Origin: Elusimicrobiota bacterium
Lineage (GTDB): Bacteria; Elusimicrobiota; Elusimicrobia; 2-02-FULL-39-32
Reading direction: 5' to 3'
DNA length: 64,000 nt
Assembly (NCBI GenBank): GCA_016180425.1
Contig: JACPBF010000008.1
Coordinates: 1 to 64,000, forward strand
This document shows positions 21,095-30,100 of this stretch, one piece after another. Made by a program: the position numbers and the translations under genes. The notes under the pieces are model-generated. The model was not told where the DNA came from and searched no databases. It saw only the letters and a program-made list of their open reading frames with translations. Every line of letters starts with the position of its first letter. Within the stretch, counting starts at the first letter, position 1.

Positions 21095-21250
21095 TAATGT
21101 CCCCTAAAAGAGGTGCTATACTTCCTGGATTTAAGGGAGGAAGCAATGGCAAAGGGGGACATATTGATGATGAGCCGAGAGGAAATAAAGCGACTAAGTG
21201 TGATACAACACTTCTACTTTGCTAGAAAGGTGACATTTCTATTTTAGCTT
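21095..21250 (+). mobile_element. Internally deleted insertion-sequence remnant
   Basis: The left end contains AATGTCCCC (21096-21104) and the right end GGTGACATT (21229-21237), an 8/9 inverted pair. Between them only about 125 bp remain, including the first codons of a transposase. The start of that frame (Met-Ala-Lys-Gly-Asp-Ile, then Met-Ser-Arg-Glu-Glu-Ile-Lys-Arg-Leu) resembles ISNCY-type transposases from memory. It cannot move by itself but could be mobilised in trans, like a MITE. Confidence 0.6.
21146..21247 (+). pseudogene. Transposase N-terminal stub (33 codons)
   Basis: The frame begins MAKGDILMMSREEIKRLS and after about 22 residues runs straight into sequence belonging to the right end of the element, stopping at TAG. 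A preceding GGGAGG gives a ribosome site. Intact family members have an HTH-type module followed by an integrase catalytic core of several hundred residues, all of which is missing here. Confidence 0.6.
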
Positions 21251-21270
21251 GAAAAAAATTTTATTAAACC

Positions 21271-21299
21271 TTGACAAAGTAATGGTAAACCATTATAAT
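21271..21299 (+). promoter_or_regulatory. Consensus sigma70-type promoter
   Basis: TTGACA (21271-21276), a 17-bp spacer and TATAAT (21294-21299): a full match to both boxes. It lies about 60 bp before the next gene and just after the IS remnant. Confidence 0.8.
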
Positions 21300-21361
21300 T
21301 CTTTTAATGTCTGTAAAAATGTATTAAAAATGAGTACATCTATAAGGAGGATCTAAAGATA

Positions 21362-21625
21362 ATGAACGACACAAACAAAATTGCAAATAAGCTGCGTTTC
21401 GTATTTCAAATCTTCGCCTGGATCTCCGCTGTATTGGGATTGGTTTTTTTCGTTATTATTTTAATTGGCGGCGGCACCCCAGAAGCTCCAAGAGCTACAT
21501 CCATCTTGGCTTTAGTGTTAGGATTTTTCTATCTCGTATTCTTCTTCCTAGTGTCTGAAGTCTTAAGACTCTTAATCGCGATTGAATCCAACACCAGAAA
21601 AAAAGTTGGATCTCTTCCAGAATAA
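21362..21625 (+). CDS. Small two-helix membrane protein
   Basis: An 87-residue protein with two membrane helices (about residues 16-36 and 45-70) joined by a short Gly/Pro-containing loop, and a basic C-terminus. It has no recognised family. AAGGAGG at 21344-21350 sits eleven bases before the ATG, and a consensus promoter lies upstream, so it should be strongly expressed. It heads a unit of three small membrane-anchored proteins. Confidence 0.75.
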   Translation: MNDTNKIANKLRFVFQIFAWISAVLGLVFFVIILIGGGTPEAPRATSILALVLGFFYLVFFFLVSEVLRLLIAIESNTRKKVGSLPE

Positions 21626-21674
21626 GTAATTCTTTAATATAAAACTTTTTTATTATTAAATCTCATGGGAGTAT

Positions 21675-21947
21675 ATGATGAGTGAAGAATGCGCTTGTAC
21701 CCGTAAACAGATAGGAATTGCTGCTTCAATTATATTAATTGTATCCGGCTTAATTGCATGGAGCTTAATTTCCTTATATAGCACAACTCCTGCATTAGAG
21801 GAAACAGTGGCTGAGGAAGAATTGGAAGAGGAGCTTCCTGAAGAAGAAGTGACTCCTCCTCAAGCAACTAAAGAAGAAAAAGTAAAACCAGCTCCTGCTC
21901 CGGCAAAGCCTAAAGCAGAATCAAAAGAAGAAACAAAAGAAGAGTAA
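21675..21947 (+). CDS. Small anchored protein with acidic/Pro-rich tail
   Basis: A 90-residue protein. A short Cys-containing N-terminus (Glu-Cys-Ala-Cys) is followed by one membrane helix (about residues 13-34), then a low-complexity tail of Glu, Pro, Ala and Lys. The N-in, C-out topology suggested by the flanking Arg/Lys would place the tail outside the membrane. A TGGGAG ribosome site precedes the ATG. Unknown function; the tail resembles the periplasmic spacers of TonB-like or cell-wall-spanning proteins only in composition. Confidence 0.65.
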   Translation: MMSEECACTRKQIGIAASIILIVSGLIAWSLISLYSTTPALEETVAEEELEEELPEEEVTPPQATKEEKVKPAPAPAKPKAESKEETKEE

Positions 21948-21955
21948 AAGCCTTT

Positions 21956-22348
21956 ATGTCGTTTAAAAAACCTATTACAATAACTGTCGTAAGTTTAGGC
22001 AGTATTCTTGTAATAGGTTTTTTTTATCTCTGGTTTTTTCAAAAAGATGCTTTAAAGATTCTTGTTGCCAAAATTCCTTTTTTAAAAAATAAAACTTCTT
22101 TCTCCAGAAGCAAGGGAGCTGTAGAAAAGGACGAAAAGAGCCGATTAAAGAATGCGCAAGAAAGGCAAGAGAAAACAGCTAACCAAATGGCTCAAATGCA
22201 GGAATTGCAAAACCAAATTCAAAAAGGCACCCAGCAATCTATCATGCAAACCCAGCAAACCATACAAACCATTAATGAAATCAATCGCATCAACCGCATG
22301 AACCAGCAGCTCCAACAAGAAATCCAAAGACAACAAAGACAAAAATAA
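21956..22348 (+). CDS. Small anchored protein with Gln-rich coiled coil
   Basis: A 130-residue protein that starts eight bases after the previous stop. It has one N-terminal membrane helix (about residues 7-28), a basic linker, and from about residue 60 a Gln/Met/Asn-rich helical tail with heptad character (Gln-Asn-Gln-Ile-Gln, Gln-Gln-Thr-Ile-Gln-Thr-Ile). Probably an oligomerising coiled coil outside or along the membrane. No family recognised. It ends at a bidirectional terminator facing the histidine-kinase operon. Confidence 0.65.
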   Translation: MSFKKPITITVVSLGSILVIGFFYLWFFQKDALKILVAKIPFLKNKTSFSRSKGAVEKDEKSRLKNAQERQEKTANQMAQMQELQNQIQKGTQQSIMQTQQTIQTINEINRINRMNQQLQQEIQRQQRQK

Positions 22349-22430
22349 ATTTCTTCTGAATTTTTTTATTCAGCCAAATCTTATTAACCTTAAAAAATTT
22401 CTTCTGAATTGTCTTACTTTTTTGTAAATA

Positions 22431-22457
22431 AAAATCCCTCTGATTAAGAGGGATTTT
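22431..22457. terminator. Bidirectional rho-independent terminator
   Basis: Eleven-base arms AAAATCCCTCT and AGAGGGATTTT with a GATTA loop, with T-runs on both strands. It lies between the convergent ends of the small-membrane-protein unit (22348) and the kinase gene (22482). A nearby direct repeat AAATTTCTTCTGAATT occurs at about 22347 and 22397. Confidence 0.85.
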
Positions 22458-22481
22458 TTACAATATAAGCGCTAAAAAATT

Positions 22482-23948
22482 TTAAGCTAGTTTTTTGGAT
22501 TCAACCACAGTCCTACCCATTTCCCCTTTAACAGGCATGGTAAAAAAGAAAGTGGTGCCTTTACCTTCTTCGCTTTCAAAGCCAATTTTTCCGCCATGGG
22601 CTTCTACTATGCCTTTGGCAATGACCAATCCTAAACCAGTTCCCTTAGGTCCTTGAATCTTATCCTTAGAACCCGGCACCTGCTGGAACCTTCCAAAAAC
22701 AAGATGTTGATGCTGCTTTGGTATGCCTATGCCATTATCTTTTATGGAAACTTTTATAAATTCATTTTTATCAAACTCTTCCGCAATTAAAATAATGGTG
22801 CCGCCTTCAGATGTAAATTTGTAAGCATTAGAAAGAAAATTGGTTATGACCTGCCGCACCTTTTCCCCATCCCCAGGAACTATTGGAATATTTTCCGCAA
22901 TTTGTATTTTGCCTGTAAGTTTCTTTTTATCAAACAAGGGTTGGAATAAACCCATAACGCTTTCTCCAGTGGCTCGAATATCAAAAGGAGATTTATGAAT
23001 TTCCATCTTGCCAGCTTTAATTTTTGCCGCGTCTAAAACATCGTTTACAAACTGAGTTAAACGAGTGGTGCTCTCCTGAATAATATTAAGAGCTTTCTTT
23101 ACTTTATCTGGATTCAGTTCATTTACAGGCTTCATGGTCAAGAGCTCTACATAACCGGAAATAGCTGTTAAAGGGCTGCGCAGCTCATGGGACACGCTGG
23201 AAACAAACGCGTCTTTCAGTTGATCCAACTCCTTTAACTTAACCGCCATGATATTAAACTCATCCGCTAAAACCCCAATTTCATCTTTTCTTTTAATATC
23301 AATCTGTGTTTCTAAATTTCCTTCGCCAATAGCTTGGGCTCCTTTAGCCAGTCTGATAATAGGACGGCTTAACTGGATGGCGAAAATAAGCGAGATGATG
23401 AATCCAACGATAAAAGCTCCTGAGGCCACATAGACAATGATTTTTTTAATTCTGGAAACAGATTCCTCTATATTTTCTTCAATTTTATTTTCATAAAAGC
23501 CAAGATAAACAGATCCTACTCTGCCTTGAGGCGAATCCACGCCGGCAGAAAAATTTAAGATTTTTCTGTTGTCTTTAAGAGATAAGTTTTCAAATGCGGC
23601 TGGATTTTGAGCTTTTTTTAAAATTTCTGGATCACTGCCCATCAGCTCAGCGAAAGGATTATTCTTGCCTAAAATCAGCTGCCGCTTATTATGCACAAAA
23701 ACAACGTATGCGATTCCTTTTACGGTTTTCTCTAAAGAAGCCACGTAATTAAAAGCAAAAATATCATCCCGGCTAATTTGGGACTCTTCGCAAACTTTTT
23801 TTAAATTTTGTAAAACACTCTTTTGGTTGGATTCAATTTCCTGCAGAACTAATTTTTTTAAAAAATATAAAGTTGTGTAGCTGGTGCCTGCCACAACAAT
23901 GCCGGTTAAAAATAGGGAGAATAGTATGAAGCGTGTGCGTAATTTCAC
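22482..23948 (-). CDS. Membrane sensor histidine kinase
   Basis: A 488-residue kinase that autophosphorylates on His and should phosphorylate a receiver, here probably the one in the gene just upstream. Order: membrane helix 1 (about 7-30), an external sensor region (about 31-168), helix 2 (about 169-193), HAMP (194-245), HisKA with phospho-acceptor His254 (SVSHELRSPLTAI), and HATPase_c with the N box (NFLSNAYKF, Asn374), DNGIGI near 404 and a GTGLGL box near 436. It starts with GTG 13 bases after the stop of the receiver-fusion gene, so the two form an operon in the order receiver then kinase. It ends at a bidirectional terminator. Confidence 0.92.
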   Translation of the reverse strand: MKLRTRFILFSLFLTGIVVAGTSYTTLYFLKKLVLQEIESNQKSVLQNLKKVCEESQISRDDIFAFNYVASLEKTVKGIAYVVFVHNKRQLILGKNNPFAELMGSDPEILKKAQNPAAFENLSLKDNRKILNFSAGVDSPQGRVGSVYLGFYENKIEENIEESVSRIKKIIVYVASGAFIVGFIISLIFAIQLSRPIIRLAKGAQAIGEGNLETQIDIKRKDEIGVLADEFNIMAVKLKELDQLKDAFVSSVSHELRSPLTAISGYVELLTMKPVNELNPDKVKKALNIIQESTTRLTQFVNDVLDAAKIKAGKMEIHKSPFDIRATGESVMGLFQPLFDKKKLTGKIQIAENIPIVPGDGEKVRQVITNFLSNAYKFTSEGGTIILIAEEFDKNEFIKVSIKDNGIGIPKQHQHLVFGRFQQVPGSKDKIQGPKGTGLGLVIAKGIVEAHGGKIGFESEEGKGTTFFFTMPVKGEMGRTVVESKKLA

Positions 23949-23961
23949 TTATAGATATTAG

Positions 23962-25761
23962 TTAATGTATGGGTTGTTCCTGAGTTTCTTCATGGCCTTG
24001 AGCGCCGTCTTCTTGACCCCCTTCAACTTTAGATACTGACTTTTCTACCTCAACAATCTTTAATGGTGAGCCCTCTTTTAATTCTTGCGGCCTTTGTATT
24101 ATAACTTGTTCTCCAGCTTGAAGTCCAGAGGCGACCACGCTATGGGTCAGTGAAACATAACTAACCTCAACTGACCTAACCTCGGCTTTATTCTCCTTGC
24201 CTACAATAAAGATGCGGTAACCCTCTGCTGTTTTTTCTAACGCATCGTTGGGTAGAGCAATCACATTATCTTTTTCATAAATAATAATGCGCGTGCGCGC
24301 GAACATCCCAGGCAAAAGAAGCTTGCCTGTATTTGGCATGCGCGCTTCCACCATCAATGTTTTAGACTGCCCCTGCACTAGAGGTGAAATATTTTCTACC
24401 TTTCCTTTAAATTCCACGTTGGGATATGTTTCTACAGTGGCTAAAACCATCTGTCCGGGGAAAATTTTATCAATCTCTTTTTCTATGACTCCAATCCGCA
24501 CAAGCACGGTATGCAGGCTAACCAATGTTCCAACCTTTTTTTGAGGCGTAACAAATTCGCCTACTTCCACACCCTTATCTCCAAAAATGCCGTCTTGGGT
24601 AGCTCTTAAAATAGTTTTAGATAATTCGCTCTGGGCAAAATCCAATTGCACTTTAGCTTCATCCAAGCGGTCTTTGGAAACACCGCCTAAAGCGTACAAT
24701 TTTTCATAACGATAGTATTCAGATTTTGCTCTTTCTAATTTAATTGAAACTTGCGTCTGATCTAATTGCGCAATCACCTGGCCAGAATGAACGCTATCCC
24801 CTTCTTTAAAGTTAAGTGAGCGCAAATTTCCTTCTGTTTGAAACCGAAGCTCAATCTCTGACCCCCCCGCCACAGTGCCCACAGCGCTTAAAATATCTTG
24901 AAATGGAGCAGGGGCAGCCTGCATCACATTCACAGAAACTTCTGTAAGCTCTCCGGATTCAGCTGTTTTGGATTTATCTTTTTTAGAACCTAAAAATTTT
25001 TTATAAAGCATGAAACTTCCATAAGTTGACCCAACCAGCAAACTAAATGAAACTCCAATAGAAATAATTTTATTTTTCTTGCTCTTAAAAGCCCATGTTT
25101 TAAAAGCTAAAATTTTAGAGGGTTTCTCTTCTTTTTTACCAGCAAAGGATTCAAATGTCTTTAATTCTTTGACTGGCCCCTGCGCAGTTTCATCTTTTTT
25201 TAGCTCTGAAATAGGCGCGCTAGGAGCCTCGCTCTGTGCTTGTGGTTTACTAGGAGCGCTAGGGGGCAGGGAAGAAGCACTTTGGGTTGTAGGAGGAGCT
25301 AGAGGTTTTGAAACTTCTTTTGCAGCAGAGTCTCCAGCAGAATCCTTTAATTGTGAAGGGAGACGGGGCATGACCCAATCTTCTTTTTGAGCTGCCAGTA
25401 AATTTTCAACTTCTTTTAAGAGTACGCTTCTGCGAAAAGGTTTAGTAATATATTGATTCGCTCCTAAACTCATGGCTGTTTTTTTGTCAAAATCTGAATC
25501 CCGGACCGTCAAAAAAACCACTGGAATATCTTTAGTTTTTGGATGCGCCCTAAGATTTTGGCAGAGTACAAACCCGCCCATTTTAGGGACCTCAAGATCT
25601 AGGATAAAAAGATCTGGAGTATTGGAAAGCCCTTTTTCTAACCCTTCTTCCGCTGTTTGCACAAAATTAACGTCATAACCGCGCTCTTTTAGTATATCCA
25701 CAATCACCTGGCACAATTCCAGGTCATCATCCACTACCAAAATTCTGTATAAATTTGCCAT
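23962..25761 (-). CDS. Receiver domain fused to a HlyD/RND-type membrane fusion protein
   Basis: A 599-residue protein with an unusual order. Residues 1-122 are a response-regulator receiver: acid pocket Asp11-Asp13, phospho-acceptor Asp55 (LFILDLEVPK) and Lys107 (YITKPF). A Pro/Ser/Ala-rich linker (about 135-200) leads to a basic stretch and one membrane helix (about 231-253). Residues about 272-585 are a periplasmic adaptor: barrel-sandwich halves (LRFQTEGNLRSLNFKEGD and Gly-Ile-Phe-Gly-Asp-Lys-Gly-Val), a helical hairpin between them, a beta-barrel and a membrane-proximal domain with a Leu-Pro-Gly-Met-Phe-Ala-Arg segment typical of RND adaptors. The Lys cluster before the helix predicts receiver inside and adaptor outside. 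No RND pump or TolC gene is adjacent. The sensor kinase follows directly. Confidence 0.9.
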   Translation of the reverse strand: MANLYRILVVDDDLELCQVIVDILKERGYDVNFVQTAEEGLEKGLSNTPDLFILDLEVPKMGGFVLCQNLRAHPKTKDIPVVFLTVRDSDFDKKTAMSLGANQYITKPFRRSVLLKEVENLLAAQKEDWVMPRLPSQLKDSAGDSAAKEVSKPLAPPTTQSASSLPPSAPSKPQAQSEAPSAPISELKKDETAQGPVKELKTFESFAGKKEEKPSKILAFKTWAFKSKKNKIISIGVSFSLLVGSTYGSFMLYKKFLGSKKDKSKTAESGELTEVSVNVMQAAPAPFQDILSAVGTVAGGSEIELRFQTEGNLRSLNFKEGDSVHSGQVIAQLDQTQVSIKLERAKSEYYRYEKLYALGGVSKDRLDEAKVQLDFAQSELSKTILRATQDGIFGDKGVEVGEFVTPQKKVGTLVSLHTVLVRIGVIEKEIDKIFPGQMVLATVETYPNVEFKGKVENISPLVQGQSKTLMVEARMPNTGKLLLPGMFARTRIIIYEKDNVIALPNDALEKTAEGYRIFIVGKENKAEVRSVEVSYVSLTHSVVASGLQAGEQVIIQRPQELKEGSPLKIVEVEKSVSKVEGGQEDGAQGHEETQEQPIH

Positions 25762-25880
25762 AAAGAGTTAGAATACTAAAAAATTACATCTTATTTCAAA
25801 TATATTACACAGTTTCTCTCCCATAGAGTAAAAGGGAACGTCCCGGGAGAGGGTTACAGAGCGCTAAACGGTTACATCCC

Positions 25881-25909
25881 GTCTAGTATAATTGAAACAA
25901 TAAAGGATT
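25881..25909. repeat. 29-bp repeat flanking the fic gene, copy 1
   Basis: Contains TAGTATAATT and AAACAATAAAGGATT; 27 of 29 bases match the copy at 26991-27019. On the plus strand TATAAT plus AAGGA resembles a promoter and ribosome site, and a 15-codon frame starts at 25915, but it has no similarity I recognise. Confidence 0.6.
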
Positions 25910-25979
25910 TGGGCATGGATTCTCGGCGTTTGCGATATCAGGGCGGGGTAATGATGGAGTAATGATTGGAGCATTGAAC

Positions 25980-26870
25980 TTATTTTTCTATGATTACGTC
26001 TTGGCCAATTTTCCATATATTCTTTTCTAAAAAAGCTTCAATGGTTTGCCGACTGGCTTTATTGATAAGATTTGAATGAGAAAGTTTATTATGTTTTGCA
26101 TATTCAACAAGAGTAATAATTTTTTTACCCTCTAAATATGCCAACCGTTTATGGTAGCTATTTGTAAGCGCCCTGCCTACTATACCCTCCATAATAGCAG
26201 CTATTCCTTTTTCATCAAACTCTTTGAATGCTTCATAATATTTTTTTCTATCAATAAATTTTATATTTATTGGAACAAACCCTTCTCTTATCAATAAATA
26301 ATTATTTATAACTCTGCCTATACGGCCATTGCCATCTATAAATGGATGCGTATATTCAAAAGTAAGATGTAATCTTGCAATACGCTTGATGATATTTTCA
26401 TAACTACTAGCATGATATTCTATAAGCATTTTTTCCAATCTTTCTATGATTTCTTTTGGAGCTGGAGCAATATGGCTTCCAACTCGAACATATTCATTAT
26501 CTTTTCTAAATCTTCCAGCGATATCATCTTGTATGTTAGAGATAAGCATTTTGTGGAGCGATAAAATAACATCCAGACCAAGTTCTTGTTCTTTGGCTCT
26601 TTTATCTATGTACGATACTACTCGCGCAAGATTTTTTGTCTCAAAAATTTCCCGCTCAGTAACAAAACGATCCAAATTAATTTGCAGGAGTATCTTTTCA
26701 GTTTCTTCAAGCGTAAGAGTGCTATTTTCAATGGCGTTTGAGTTATAGACTTGCTCAGCAATTTCTGCTTCACTGATAAGATTAATAAGCGCATCCTTGC
26801 TCATAGACGCTTTATAATATCTCTCGCGGAGCGAATTTATTTTATTGAAGAAATTAGATATTTTTGCCAT
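25980..26870 (-). CDS. Fic-family protein, class II (AMPylator type)
   Basis: A 296-residue Fic enzyme, expected to transfer AMP or a related group from a nucleotide onto a hydroxyl side chain of a target protein. The catalytic loop HPFIDGNGRIGR is intact at residues 175-186 (His175). The N-terminal inhibitory helix motif S-x-x-x-E-N is present as Ser44...Glu48-Asn49, so this is a self-inhibited class II member. A C-terminal winged-helix-like segment (about 240-290) is common in this family and may bind DNA or the target. Promoter TTGACA/TATACT lies so close to the ATG that the transcript is probably leaderless. The gene is alone, with 29-bp repeats on both sides; single-gene acquisition is likely. 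Confidence 0.9.
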   Translation of the reverse strand: MAKISNFFNKINSLRERYYKASMSKDALINLISEAEIAEQVYNSNAIENSTLTLEETEKILLQINLDRFVTEREIFETKNLARVVSYIDKRAKEQELGLDVILSLHKMLISNIQDDIAGRFRKDNEYVRVGSHIAPAPKEIIERLEKMLIEYHASSYENIIKRIARLHLTFEYTHPFIDGNGRIGRVINNYLLIREGFVPINIKFIDRKKYYEAFKEFDEKGIAAIMEGIVGRALTNSYHKRLAYLEGKKIITLVEYAKHNKLSHSNLINKASRQTIEAFLEKNIWKIGQDVIIEK

Positions 26871-26876
26871 AGAGTA

Positions 26877-26904
26877 AGTATAGCTATTTTAACGTTTTTG
26901 TCAA
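26877..26904 (-). promoter_or_regulatory. Promoter of the fic gene, probably leaderless
   Basis: On the minus strand TTGACA (26899-26904), 16-bp spacer, TATACT (26877-26882). The ATG begins seven bases after the -10 box, leaving essentially no leader. An inverted repeat CGTGAAAAA...TTTTTCACG (26911-26944) lies directly upstream and could be an operator. Confidence 0.6.
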
Positions 26905-26990
26905 CATAACCGTGAAAAACTGCTAAAAAAAGTTATTTTTCACGCTTTTAGCTGCAATTTCACTCTAAAGGTCTTCTTCAAAATATAGCC

Positions 26991-27019
26991 GTTTAGTATA
27001 ATTTAAACAATAAAGGATT
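26991..27019. repeat. 29-bp repeat flanking the fic gene, copy 2
   Basis: Same orientation as the copy at 25881, about 1.1 kb apart, bracketing the fic gene and its promoter. Two differences in 29 bases. Confidence 0.6.
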
Positions 27020-27063
27020 AAGAGATTTGTTGACACTTAAAGCCCCTTTAGGAAAAGAGAAGA

Positions 27064-27087
27064 TAATGTCAAAGATTTTTGACATTA
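27064..27087. repeat. Perfect palindromic hairpin, copy 1
   Basis: Arms TAATGTCAAA and TTTGACATTA separated by GATT. It lies 41 bp beyond the stop of the second giant gene. A near-identical copy is at 57597-57620. It could be a transcription stop or a REP-like element. Confidence 0.6.
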
Positions 27088-27127
27088 CGGAATAGAAAAT
27101 AGAGGATATTAAGATGAGTGTTTTAAA

Positions 27128-30100
27128 TTATTGATTAATCACTAAGACTTGATGTTCTAAGGCTCTTTCTGAAACATCATTCACAAGACCTTGAACAAGT
27201 TTCATTCCGCTGGCAGTCATTAATACAGTTTGGATCATGTTGGCATAGGCGAAACTCTCATTCAGGCGATTTAGGTCATTGGTTAAGAAGTCCACGCTAA
27301 CCCCTTTCCAGCCCCAACGCATTGTCTCTCTATAAATTGAGTCTAAAGCAATGCCATTCTTCACATTTTCATAGGCAAGCAAACGGACTTTGCCATTTTT
27401 GACAGCTTGATTTAGAATCAGCCGATGTTTTTCATCTAAGACTTTTAAAAGTTCTGCTTGAGATTTGCCAAGCAACAAAAGTCCGCGTAACTCTTCTTTT
27501 TCAATTTGTTCTAAAGAATCTTGAACATCATTTTTAACAAATGAAAGCTGGATGTCTTGAACATCTATCCATCTTACCCCATGTCCTAAATTTGGAGCCT
27601 GTTTTCCAGGTTTAATTCTGGTATCTCTGGCCACTTGTACTACTGCGCCTTTACCATAGCCATAACTATAATTTTTAATAAATCTCTGATAGGTTAATTC
27701 TTTCTTTTTTTCCAGCCCAAGTTTATCTTTAATATTTTTTAAGAATTCTGTTTGATCCATAGTCACTTCCATCCTCTTAAACTCAATCCAATCTTGAAGA
27801 TAGGTGGAGCGAACCTCAGGGAATAAACGATCTAAAGGTAAGGATGAGACTTCCACATTTTTTGCCTTAAAATATCTATTAATATCCTCACTTATCTCTA
27901 CTCCCATGGAGCCTGCTATTCCATAAGCCTCGGCAATAATATCTTTATTGCCAAATTCTTTCTTTATGCCCTGATCTTGATAAATTGTTTTTAAATCATT
28001 TTCTAAGGGTTTAAGAGCTTCATCCCTTTCTGTTTGAGTCATATAAGGAAGGGTTCGGCTTAAAATCGCTAGCTGATCATTTACTTTTGCTAAAGTCTTA
28101 GTCATTTTAACTGAAGGGGTAGTAAGCCATGTGTAAGCTATGACAGCTAAAGCCAAAGGAACTACAATCGCCAACACTGGCAGTAGAATAGAGCCAAAAC
28201 CAGCAGGAGCTGTTGGTAAAGATTGAATAGCTATAGACGCAGAAGCATCTGTAGGTAAAGCATGGGATACAAGGTTCTTTAAAGTATCTATCACAACTGC
28301 GCCCACACCAGCCAAAATTGCTAAAGTTTTATGTAAGCTCTGTCTATCTTTTAAAGAAGATTGTGAAATTCTCGAAGATTCTGAGCTTTGCAAACTTTGA
28401 TCCTGGACCGTATGATTCAATAATAGCTCTTCAGTTTCTTGATCCCCGGGTTTAGTGTCTGTATATAGAGCAGGAACAGATGGTTTATAATCTACCGACA
28501 CTGAATTTGAGTTGAATCTAACATGGTCAATTGAGAAAATTTTTCTTTCTTTGCTATCCAGATTAAACCGTCTTAATTCATTTCCATTAGGTTCAAGTAA
28601 AACTAACATCTGATCATTGCCTGCATGCGCTCTTACCCAAAGAGTTTTTCCATCAGGGCTAAAAGCCACATGGTCAGCTTGTGCCCCTGCTAAAGAAGAG
28701 AATAGATTAATTTCTATTGCAGTAGTATCATTAGGACTCCCAATCTTTTCATATTGAATCTTTAAATGGTCCTGATCTAATAGAGTAGCTCTGATGAGTT
28801 TGGCTCCACCATCATAATAATAATCAGTCTTTAGAGTTCCTGCAGTGATGCCTAACCATTTTAAATTTCCATCTGTTTCCAACTCATGACCAATTTCTAA
28901 AAGACTATCATTATATTGTCCATTGGCAAAAATAAAATCTTTTCCGGCTTTTGTTTCTAAAGCAACTGTTTCAACGCCTGTAAATAGATTCATATAACCC
29001 ACATTAATACTGATATTTTTAATTTGAGTTCTATCTTCAAGACGAACTACTCTTAAGTCACTGGCAGTATAAACCATTGCGTATTTGCCATTTGAACTCA
29101 AGACAAATCCTTTAAGATCCGTAAATGGAGAGTATTTTTGTTGAATATCAATCACTTTCTCTGCATTGCCTTCTATAGGATCAATCACCCACAAGAAATT
29201 TCTCACAACAAAACTACTGGGCGTTGCCCCATCCTTACTGATAATGACTAACCTGTTTCCAGTTTTATTAAATTCTGAATATTTTAAAGCTCCATCAATA
29301 GGAACAATTGTCTCTTTTCCAATTTGATTGTCTCTTAATGTGACAATAGTCTGATAATAAGGTACTCCTATATTAGCCTGCTTTACTTCAAACTTAACAG
29401 TAAATTTATCGCTGATCATATCCCAACCTGTAGGAGCTGTTGGGGACACTGCGGGTTGAGGCGTAGGCTGAATAGCAGTTTGTGTTTGCGGATCCGGGGT
29501 TTGAACAATTGCTACAGGAACATTTGTCTCTGTCTTTGTTTCAATAACTGGGATAACCTTGCCCTCGCTATCTAATGGTGCATTAGTTGGAGAGACTATT
29601 GCAGGAACATTGATTGGAGCTGATATTGCAACCTGAGGCGTTGTTACCGGATTCCCTGAAATATTGCATGCTGCTAAGATCGCTAGCGCCATGGTTCCAA
29701 AAACTAATTTAAATTTCTGAAGAGCTTTTAGTATCTTTTTTTGAAAATAAGTTCCAGCCACAATCGCAGCCATTAATACTGGAGCCATACCTAATAAATT
29801 TGGAATATTTGGTAAAGCAAATGCCATGCTTCCAGATAATAGTATGATTGCGCTAAAAATTGCTGAAACCCCGGCTAAACGAGTTAGGGCTTGATCCATC
29901 TCTTTTTTTTGCGCATCATCCTTTGTTGCGTATAAAATCATTCCAACCACAAAAACAACAGCTGCTACTGCCGCAGCTAAAACAAGCGTATTAGCAACAA
30001 AATAATTTAAAGGAGCCGCCGCATTGGTCCCGCTGAACAATTGCGCTTTGCTTACTGACGCACTGCCTGAAAGAAGAACAGCCGCATGAGCAACAGGAGC

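Noticed and set aside
25915-25962. A 15-codon frame after the first 29-bp repeat
   Set aside because: It has a promoter- and ribosome-like start, but the second repeat copy has no matching frame and the peptide resembles nothing.
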